A stretch of 5,125 bases of DNA from Flavobacteriaceae bacterium (GTDB taxonomy: Bacteria > Bacteroidota > Bacteroidia > Flavobacteriales > Flavobacteriaceae): contig DAOVTF010000166.1 in the NCBI GenBank assembly GCA_030633225.1, positions 1 to 5,125 on the forward strand, given 5' to 3'. The notes below the pieces were generated by a model that made no database searches, was not told the DNA's origin, and saw nothing but the letters and a program-made list of their open reading frames with translations. This document shows, in pieces, positions 1-5,125 of the stretch. The position numbers were made by a program, and so were the translations under genes. How positions within the stretch are numbered: the stretch's first letter is position 1; each line of letters starts with the position of its first letter.

Positions 1-649
1 CAAAATATCCAACTAATTGATAACCCCAAGAAGGATCATACGGATATTCCATAATAGGCATAAACTCCACGTGAGTGAAATTCATTTTTTTTACATAAGC
101 AACAAGTTTTTTAGATAAATCTTTGTAGGATAAGAAACTATTATCGTCTTCATTTCTCATCCAAGACCCTAAATGAACCTCATAAACCGAGTAAGGTTTA
201 TCCAATCCATTTTTATCTTTTCTATAAGCCATCCAATCTTTATCCTTCCACTTATAATTGTCAATTTTACTAATTATAGAAGCAGTATTTGGTGGTTGCT
301 CGCTTGAAAAAGCATAAGGATCTGCTTTTTCTGTTTCTACATGGTGATGCGTTTTAATTTTAAATTTATAACGCATACCAATATTTGCACTTGGAACAAA
401 ACCTTCCCAAATTCCAGACTCATCCCATCGAACATTTAATTTATGTTGTTTATCATTCCAGAAATTAAAATCTCCAATTACAGAAACCGACTTAGCTGAT
501 GGCGCCCATACAGAAAAATACACACCATTTTCTCCATCTAAATTTAATGGATGTGCTCCAAATTTTTCATATAATCGATAATGCTTACCAGATTTGAATA
601 GGTCAATATCAAAATCTGTAAAAAGAGAATGTGGTTTAACTTTTGCCAT
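1..649 (-). CDS. glgB: 1,4-alpha-glucan branching enzyme GlgB, N-terminal part (3' end beyond the window)
   Basis: This enzyme cuts alpha-1,4-glucan chains and rejoins them through alpha-1,6 bonds, making branches in glycogen in the cytoplasm. Only residues 1-216 are present, because the gene runs off the left edge. Residues about 22-115 form a CBM48-type beta-sandwich: KFGAHPL at 29-35, FSVWAPSAKSVSVIGDFN at 45-62, and DPYAF at 110-114. The GH13 barrel begins near 153 with YSVYEVHLGSW. FTHVEFMPI at 191-199 and SWGYQ at 207-211 match the conserved barrel entry of branching enzymes. The catalytic Asp and Glu lie beyond the edge, so activity cannot be judged. About 20 residues precede the CBM48, so the extra N1 domain of E. 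coli GlgB (about 110 residues) is absent, as in the short-form branching enzymes. The ATG at 649 is the first in frame with the homology. It lies 25 bases after the glgC stop and has an A/T-rich upstream region but no Shine-Dalgarno. Identification is firm from the motifs. Confidence 0.95.
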   Translation of the reverse strand, partial: MAKVKPHSLFTDFDIDLFKSGKHYRLYEKFGAHPLNLDGENGVYFSVWAPSAKSVSVIGDFNFWNDKQHKLNVRWDESGIWEGFVPSANIGMRYKFKIKTHHHVETEKADPYAFSSEQPPNTASIISKIDNYKWKDKDWMAYRKDKNGLDKPYSVYEVHLGSWMRNEDDNSFLSYKDLSKKLVAYVKKMNFTHVEFMPIMEYPYDPSWGYQLVGYF

Positions 650-674
650 GTATATATTTTTTGATTAAAGAAAT

Positions 675-1940
675 TTAAATCACAAATCCCTTAGGAATTA
701 TTGCATTTTTTTTAATAACAACTATTCCGTCTCTAACAACATAAGTATCCGTTTCAGTATCTTTTAACCGTCGGCCACCATTAATTCTAACATCATCTCC
801 AATACGGCAATTTTTATCAATTATTGCATTTTTTATAAAACACCTTTCTCCAATTCCCATCAAAACATTTATTTTGCTTTGTTCAATTTCCTCAAGGGAT
901 TCATAATAATCATTTCCCATCATATAGGTATTAATTACAGTTGATTCATTACCTATTCTTGATCTAATTCCAATAACAGAACGTTCTATCTTAGCAGCCT
1001 GAATAATACACCCTTCGGCTATTACGGTCTTATTTAAAGTTGTGCCAGAAACCTTTGAGGTTGGTAACATTCTGGCTCTGGTATAAACTCTTTTATTTTT
1101 ACAATAAAGATCAAAATTTGGCATATCATCTGTGAGACCAATATTTGCATCAAAAAATGAATCTATATTTCCAATATCTGTCCAATAATCTTCATAAGGA
1201 TGACTTAATACTTTATAATCATCTATGGATTGAGGAATAATTTCTTTTCCAAAATCAATGGTATCTGGATTTTCTAATAGATCAAACAACAATTTTCTAT
1301 TAAAAATATAAATTCCCATAGAAGCAAGATATTTTCTACCCTTTGACTTCATTTCTTTACTCACGTCAGATGTCCAATCAGGCAATAAATCTTTATCTGG
1401 TTTTTCAATAAAAGAACTAATAAAATCATCTTTATTGGTTTTTAAAATTCCAAACCCTGGTGCATCTTTATCATTAACAGGTAAAGTTGCAACAGTTATA
1501 TCGGCTTTTTTTGAAACATGATCATTCAGCATTAAATTAAAGTCCATCTGATACAATTGATCTCCCGAAAGAATTAAAGCATAATCAAAATCATGCCTTT
1601 TAAAATGATGTAAACTTTGTCTTACTGCATCTGCAGTACCTTGAAACCAACCTTCATTATGTGGCGTTTGCTCTGCAGCTAATACATCTACAAATGCTTC
1701 ACTAAAAAAACTAAAATGATAAGTGTTTTTGATATGCCTATTTAATGAAGCAGAATTAAACTGTGTTAAAACATACATTCGTTTAATACCTGAATTAATA
1801 CAATTTGAAATTGGAATATCTACCAATCTATATTTTCCTGCTATCGGTACTGCCGGTTTCGATCTGCTTTCAGTTAAAGGATAAAGTCGCGAACCCTGAC
1901 CTCCCCCTAATATTATTGCTAATACTTTATTGTCAAACAT
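675..1940 (-). CDS. glgC: Glucose-1-phosphate adenylyltransferase (ADP-glucose pyrophosphorylase) GlgC
   Basis: GlgC makes ADP-glucose and pyrophosphate from ATP and glucose-1-phosphate, the committed and usually regulated step of bacterial glycogen synthesis. The 421-residue length is normal. The N-terminal nucleotidyltransferase domain (about 5-275) has the signature GGGQGSRLYPLT at 12-23, SKPAV at 27-31, FQGTADAVRQ at 99-108, SGDQLYQMDF at 125-134 with the catalytic-type Asp127, FIEKP at 177-181 with glucose-phosphate-binding Lys180, ASMGIY at 206-211, and YWTDIG at 252-257 with Asp255. The C-terminal left-handed beta-helix domain covers about 290-421. The sequence resembles cyanobacterial and plant enzymes more than E. 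coli GlgC, for example VLTQFNSASLNRHI at 57-70. E. coli Lys39 (fructose-bisphosphate site) aligns with Ser25, while Lys376 and Lys411 align with the activator lysines of the cyanobacterial enzyme. These alignments are from memory. The ATG at 1940 follows the glgA stop after only 2 bases with no Shine-Dalgarno, suggesting translational coupling. Confidence 0.97.
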   Translation of the reverse strand: MFDNKVLAIILGGGQGSRLYPLTESRSKPAVPIAGKYRLVDIPISNCINSGIKRMYVLTQFNSASLNRHIKNTYHFSFFSEAFVDVLAAEQTPHNEGWFQGTADAVRQSLHHFKRHDFDYALILSGDQLYQMDFNLMLNDHVSKKADITVATLPVNDKDAPGFGILKTNKDDFISSFIEKPDKDLLPDWTSDVSKEMKSKGRKYLASMGIYIFNRKLLFDLLENPDTIDFGKEIIPQSIDDYKVLSHPYEDYWTDIGNIDSFFDANIGLTDDMPNFDLYCKNKRVYTRARMLPTSKVSGTTLNKTVIAEGCIIQAAKIERSVIGIRSRIGNESTVINTYMMGNDYYESLEEIEQSKINVLMGIGERCFIKNAIIDKNCRIGDDVRINGGRRLKDTETDTYVVRDGIVVIKKNAIIPKGFVI

Positions 1941-1942
1941 AA

Positions 1943-3349
1943 TTAGTTGGTTAAAGATTTGTATAAAGATAAATATTCTTGTGCAGACTTATTCCATGAA
2001 TAGTCAATTTGCATACATTTTTTTCTAGTTTTTTTAAACGCTGCCTGATTTTGATAAAATTCTACTGCTCTATCTATAGAATAAACAACATCACTTACTG
2101 ATGATTGATCATGGCAAATACCAAATCCACCATCACCAATATCAATAACCGTATCTTTTAAACCACCTATTCTTCTAACTATTGGAATTGTTCCATAGCG
2201 CAATGCATACATTTGATTCAAACCACATGGCTCTACCCTTGAAGGCATTAGTAAAAAATCTGATCCGGCATATATTTGATGCGCTAAGACCTCGTCGTAC
2301 CCAATAAAAGAATTGTAACTATTTTTAAATGGAATATTTAAAGATTTTAATTTTGCTTCTACCTCTTTATTTCCAGATCCTAAAACTAAAATACTAGCAT
2401 TATTCTTAAGTAATGATTTATAAAATATATCAGAAAATAAATCTGCTCCTTTTTCATAAACCAACCTACCAATAAAAGAAAATAAAGGTTTTGATCTGTC
2501 TAAATTAAACCGTTCGCATAAATAGTTTTTATTTGCTTTTTTACCAGATTGAACAGTTTTTACAGAATAGTTCTTAGTTATTAATTTATCTTTTTCAGGA
2601 TCCCAAACATTAGTATCAACTCCATTTAAAATACCTAGTGATTTTTGATTTTCGTGTTTTAATAAATATTCTAATCCATTGGCATGAATTGATAATTCTT
2701 CCAAATAACTAGGAGAAACAGTTGTTATTCTCCATGCACATTTTATAGCTGTAGCTAATGGATTTATTTGATTATTCCAGTCTAATAATCCTATCTTGTC
2801 TTGATTAAATGCTGGTATATAATCTAGTTTATCAAAACCAAACTGACCTTGATATTGAGCATTATGAATAGTCAATATTGTTGGAATGTTTTTTAATGTT
2901 TTATACTTTTTTGAATGAGACATCATAAAAGGAATAAACCCTGTATGATGATCGTGGCAATGAATAACAGATGGCTTTGCTTTACTTTTCACTACCCAAT
3001 CTAAAACAGCTATTTGAAAGGATAAAAATCGTTCTGTATCATCAACATAACCATAAACATTCTCACGATCTAGCAATCCTGGAATTTTAACTAAAAATAG
3101 TTGAAACCCTAATTTTGTTTTTAATTCTAAAATTTCAAAGCTATAAGAAGTTGAACCAAGTTTCAATTTACTTTTATAAACTGATTCTTGTTTCTTGTTT
3201 TTTATATAACTATTATCATAATATGGAAGAATTACCTTTGAAATAATACCTAATTTATTTTGATACTTTGGCAAGGCACCAACAACATCAGCTAAACCAC
3301 CAACTTTTGCAACAGGAAAACATTCGGCACTTACATGTAAAATATCCAT
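1943..3349 (-). CDS. glgA: Glycogen synthase GlgA (ADP-glucose type, GT5)
   Basis: GlgA transfers glucose from ADP-glucose to the non-reducing end of alpha-1,4-glucan chains in the cytoplasm. At 468 residues it is full length for bacterial GT5 synthases, which have two Rossmann-type domains (GT-B fold). The N-terminal domain carries the KVGGLADV motif at 15-22, whose Lys15 and Asp21 match ADP-glucose-binding positions in E. coli GlgA, then HCHDHHTGF at 130-138, TIHNAQYQG at 160-168 and ILNGVDTNVWDP at 240-251. The C-terminal domain has FIGRLVYEKG at 292-301, with the Arg295 and Lys300 that bind nucleotide phosphates, and VEPCGLNQMYALRYG at 372-386 with catalytic-type Glu373. It continues to RRIGGLKDTV at 392-401. 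No key residue is missing. It is the first gene of the glg operon; the ATG at 3349 sits after a very A/T-rich leader, with no Shine-Dalgarno. The adjacent ADP-glucose-making gene supports ADP-glucose as donor. Confidence 0.97.
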   Translation of the reverse strand: MDILHVSAECFPVAKVGGLADVVGALPKYQNKLGIISKVILPYYDNSYIKNKKQESVYKSKLKLGSTSYSFEILELKTKLGFQLFLVKIPGLLDRENVYGYVDDTERFLSFQIAVLDWVVKSKAKPSVIHCHDHHTGFIPFMMSHSKKYKTLKNIPTILTIHNAQYQGQFGFDKLDYIPAFNQDKIGLLDWNNQINPLATAIKCAWRITTVSPSYLEELSIHANGLEYLLKHENQKSLGILNGVDTNVWDPEKDKLITKNYSVKTVQSGKKANKNYLCERFNLDRSKPLFSFIGRLVYEKGADLFSDIFYKSLLKNNASILVLGSGNKEVEAKLKSLNIPFKNSYNSFIGYDEVLAHQIYAGSDFLLMPSRVEPCGLNQMYALRYGTIPIVRRIGGLKDTVIDIGDGGFGICHDQSSVSDVVYSIDRAVEFYQNQAAFKKTRKKCMQIDYSWNKSAQEYLSLYKSLTN

Positions 3350-3373
3350 AAAACTAATGCTATTTAAAATATT

Positions 3374-3387
3374 ATATTACTTAATAT
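3374..3387. repeat. Short palindrome ATATTA-N2-TAATAT near the expected glg transcription start
   Basis: A perfect 6-base inverted repeat with a 2-base spacer lies just downstream of the TTTG of one candidate -7 element, near where transcription would begin. It contains only A and T in its arms, and in this composition such a palindrome is expected by chance quite often. It is recorded because it adjoins the longer dyad at 3402-3419. Confidence 0.15.
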
Positions 3388-3401
3388 CAAATAGTTATAT
3401 A

Positions 3402-3419
3402 TGATATTATTATATATCA
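3402..3419. repeat. Dyad TGATAT-N6-ATATCA in the glg leader, operator-like
   Basis: A perfect inverted repeat has 6-base arms TGATAT (3402-3407) and ATATCA (3414-3419) around the spacer TATTAT. A further copy of ATATCA lies at 3384-3389, exactly 30 bases (about three helical turns) from the one at 3414. The dyad falls inside the spacer of one candidate glg promoter, where a repressor or activator could bind. The composition is so A/T rich that short dyads arise easily by chance, so a regulatory role is only a guess; the G/C pair in each arm makes it slightly less trivial. Confidence 0.25.
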
Positions 3420-3488
3420 ATATATGAATATATTAGTAAAATATAGAAAGTTAATGTAATTTAATTGTTAAGTGTATTAATAATAAAC

Positions 3489-3520
3489 AAAAAAGGGAAG
3501 CGATAATTTATTCACTTCTC
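3489..3520 (-). terminator. Rho-independent terminator of the nuoN operon
   Basis: On the minus strand, GAGAAGTGA (3520-3512) pairs with TCGCTTCCC (3503-3495) around an 8-base loop. There is one G-T wobble and one A-C mismatch near the base. The 3' arm runs directly into six T residues (3494-3489). The hairpin begins 22 bases after the stop of the small gene at 3543, so it ends the complex I transcript and insulates the glg operon. The plus strand has no T-run after the hairpin, so it acts on the minus strand only. Confidence 0.75.
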
Positions 3521-3542
3521 ATATTCATTTTAATTAATGCTA

Positions 3543-3872
3543 CTATTTTGAGTTTTTCCAATATTGCGGTTTTGGATCTTCAGACTTTTGATTCCAGTAA
3601 TCCTGATTCACAATATGTTCACCATCTAATGTTTTTAACCTACGTTGAAAAATAAAAGTCGTTGGGTTAAAAGTCATATCGGTAACACCAACAGAATAAA
3701 GTTGTGGTTCTTCTTCGCTTTTTCTCTTTTCTTCTTGGATCACAACTTCAAAATCATTCTTTTCTAAAAGTTTTTTTAAAAAATCTTTTCGATCCTCTTC
3801 TATTTTCTTTTCAATAAAAGTTACTCTAATATCGTCAATGCTTCCAAATAAGTGTTTACCTCCAAGTACCAT
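3543..3872 (-). CDS. Small conserved-looking protein of unknown function following nuoN
   Basis: I do not recognise a named family for this 109-residue protein. It has no signal peptide and no membrane segment, and is predicted cytoplasmic. After a short hydrophobic start (VLGGKHLFG, 2-10), residues 14-22 look like a beta-strand. A charged helix follows at about 23-38, then a strand FEVVIQ at 41-46 and a Lys/Glu-rich stretch at 47-55. Strands come next around YSVGVTD at 59-65 and FIFQRRL at 73-79, and the tail is rich in Trp, Tyr and Pro (QDYWNQ at 90-95, PKPQYW at 100-105). This suggests a small alpha/beta fold. The ATG at 3872 lies 6 bases after the nuoN stop and the terminator follows, so it is the last gene of the complex I transcript. 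The position suggests a link to complex I or co-expression with it, which is inference only. Ordered secondary structure and tight spacing argue for a real gene. Confidence 0.8.
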   Translation of the reverse strand: MVLGGKHLFGSIDDIRVTFIEKKIEEDRKDFLKKLLEKNDFEVVIQEEKRKSEEEPQLYSVGVTDMTFNPTTFIFQRRLKTLDGEHIVNQDYWNQKSEDPKPQYWKNSK

Positions 3873-3878
3873 AAATTC

Positions 3879-5125
3879 TTAATTTAAAAAACTATTACTA
3901 ATTGAATAGATATATTCATAAATCGGACTATACAATCCAATAACAAGAATACCGATAGATGCCAATATTAAACCTAATCTCATATAAGGCTGACTTTTAA
4001 AGAAAGGTATTGCATTTTCATTTTTACGCAGAAACATTGCCCTTATTACCAATAAATAATAATACAATGATATGGTTGCATTTACTACTGCGATAAATAC
4101 CAATACATAATAACCTTTACTCGCTGCGGCTGTATACAAGAAGAATTTACCAAAAAACCCTGCTAAAGGTGGTATTCCTGCCAAAGAAAATAAAGCTAAC
4201 ATCATTACCAAACTCAATTTAGGATTGGTACGATAAAGTCCTTCATAATCATCCATATTCTCTTTTCCTGTTGCTAAAGATATTGTTTGTACAACACCAA
4301 AAGCTCCTAAGTTTGAAAAGATATATATGGCTACGAAATAAATAATGGTTGTATATCCTAATTGATCATTAGATAAAAACCCTAGCAAAATAAAACCTGC
4401 CTGTGCTATTGATGAATAAGCTAAAAACCGTTTCATGTTCTTTTGCCTTAATGCAAATATATTACCAATAAACATGGTAGCGATAGAAACCATATAGATA
4501 ACCTTAATCCAAATCGGCATCAATGGTTTCATTACGGTAAATAAAATAATCATTAAAATAATTACTGCTGCTCCTTTTGAAATAACTGAGAGGTATGAAG
4601 CAATACTAATGGGTGCCCCTTCATAAACATCAGCTGTCCAAAAATGAAATGGTACTAATGAAATTTTAAATGCCAATCCTGAAAAGAAAAATATAAAACC
4701 TAAAATTGATAAGTTTGACATCGTTAAAACTTCTGCCATTACATCAAAATAGATCGTTCCAGTAGTTGCGTATAAAAACGAAATACCTAATAAGGCCGTT
4801 CCGGATGCAAGTGCTGATGACAGAATAAATTTTACTCCTGCTTCTGCAGAATCTCGTTTAGAAGTCTCATAGGCCACCAAAGCAGCTACTGGTAAAGTTG
4901 CCAATTCCAAACCTATATAGAACATTAGAAAATCTCCGGAGGAGATCATATAATACATTCCTAATAAAGATGAAAAAAGCAGGATAAAAAATTCGGTAGA
5001 CTTATTTTGTTGAACAATTTTTTCTTTAAGCCAATCCGCTGATTGTAATAATAAGATCAAAACACCTACATTTAATGTGCTTTTAAAGAAATGCAAAAGT
5101 GCATTGTTTTTAAACATTCCTCCAA
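3879..5125 (-). CDS. nuoN: NADH-quinone oxidoreductase subunit N (NuoN), 5' end beyond the window
   Basis: NuoN is one of three antiporter-like proton-pumping subunits in the membrane arm of complex I. About twelve membrane segments are visible, against fourteen in the family. Numbering from the ATG at 5117, conserved residues are Glu71 in IGLELATLP, Lys151 in FKISLVPFHFW, Lys181 in SKGAA, and Lys324 in GFFGKFF. These match E. coli Glu133, Lys217, Lys247 and Lys395 by alignment from memory. YSSIAQAGF at 234-242 and SLAGIPPLAGFFGKF at 311-325 are family signatures. Residue offsets from E. coli (62 at Glu71) and the missing first two membrane segments show that about 60 residues lie beyond the right edge. 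The reading frame is open to the edge, with two Gly codons before that ATG, so it is an internal Met and not the start. NuoN is normally the last nuo gene, which fits the terminator downstream. Confidence 0.95.
   Translation of the reverse strand, partial: GGMFKNNALLHFFKSTLNVGVLILLLQSADWLKEKIVQQNKSTEFFILLFSSLLGMYYMISSGDFLMFYIGLELATLPVAALVAYETSKRDSAEAGVKFILSSALASGTALLGISFLYATTGTIYFDVMAEVLTMSNLSILGFIFFFSGLAFKISLVPFHFWTADVYEGAPISIASYLSVISKGAAVIILMIILFTVMKPLMPIWIKVIYMVSIATMFIGNIFALRQKNMKRFLAYSSIAQAGFILLGFLSNDQLGYTTIIYFVAIYIFSNLGAFGVVQTISLATGKENMDDYEGLYRTNPKLSLVMMLALFSLAGIPPLAGFFGKFFLYTAAASKGYYVLVFIAVVNATISLYYYLLVIRAMFLRKNENAIPFFKSQPYMRLGLILASIGILVIGLYSPIYEYIYSISNSFLN

Larger units (their letters stand above)
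3350..3488 (-). promoter_or_regulatory. A/T-rich leader, probable promoter region of the glgACB operon
   Basis: This stretch lies between the terminator of the upstream operon and the glgA start, so the glg promoter should be here. It is extremely A/T rich, with 13 G/C in 120 bases at 3361-3480. Compared with the Bacteroidota promoter pattern (TTG near -33 and TAnnTTTG near -7), two weak candidates are seen on the minus strand. One is a TTG at 3420-3418 followed 22 bases later by ACTATTTG ending at 3388, which keeps TTTG but not TA. The other is TATATTTT at 3445-3438, seven of eight to the -7 pattern by its fixed and free positions, with no good TTG upstream. The placement of a promoter in this interval is well supported by context; the exact site is not. 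Confidence 0.5.

Noticed and set aside
675..3349. Starch-type sugar nucleotide pathway acquired from a plastid or alga, because GlgC looks plant-like
   Set aside because: GlgA and GlgB look like ordinary bacterial enzymes with composition matching the neighbours, so the resemblance of GlgC alone does not show recent transfer.
3361..3440. A replication origin or DnaA-box cluster, suggested by the very high A/T content
   Set aside because: No TTATCCACA-like boxes are present in this stretch, and its position between a terminator and the first gene of an operon is explained by promoter function.
3421..3488. A small gene in the spacer upstream of glgA
   Set aside because: The stretch is dense in stop-like TAA/TAG triplets on both strands, and I saw no open frame of useful length.
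3495..3520. A bidirectional terminator
   Set aside because: The T-run follows the hairpin only on the minus strand; on the plus strand the hairpin is followed by mixed sequence, and no plus-strand gene needs ending there.
3879..5117. A complete 412-residue NuoN starting at the ATG at 5117
   Set aside because: The frame is open beyond that ATG to the window edge, the family is about 450-490 residues, and the first two membrane segments are missing, so the gene is cut by the edge.

Overview
The window looks like chromosome from an AT-rich member of the Bacteroidota, most likely a marine-type Flavobacteriaceae. The reasons are strong A/T bias in codons and spacers, no Shine-Dalgarno sequence before any of the four starts visible in the window, and protein sequences of flavobacterial type. 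This placement is an inference from sequence character, because no search could be run. All genes are on the minus strand, so transcription runs from high to low coordinates.

Two transcription units are visible. The right half (5125 to about 3489) is the tail of a respiratory complex I operon. It holds NuoN, cut by the window edge and so missing its N-terminus, followed after 6 bases by a 109-residue cytoplasmic protein of unknown function. A rho-independent terminator follows 22 bases after that gene. The left part (about 3488 to 1) is a glycogen synthesis operon in the order glgA, glgC, glgB. It is preceded by an extremely A/T-rich leader (13 G/C in 120 bases at 3361-3480) that should hold its promoter.

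The three glg products form one pathway. GlgC makes ADP-glucose from glucose-1-phosphate and ATP, GlgA polymerises it into alpha-1,4-glucan, and GlgB adds alpha-1,6 branches. GlgA and GlgC are separated by 2 bases and GlgC and GlgB by 25, which suggests co-transcription and translational coupling. GlgB is cut by the left edge and only its first 216 residues are present.

I found no undescribed system. The points most worth a second look are the GlgC regulatory residues, which resemble the cyanobacterial/plant class rather than the E. coli class; the small unknown gene behind nuoN; and dyad symmetries in the glg leader. The only stretch between genes longer than 30 bases is 3350-3542 (193 bases), and it is accounted for by the terminator and the leader. 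No tRNA, rRNA, mobile element or CRISPR was seen.
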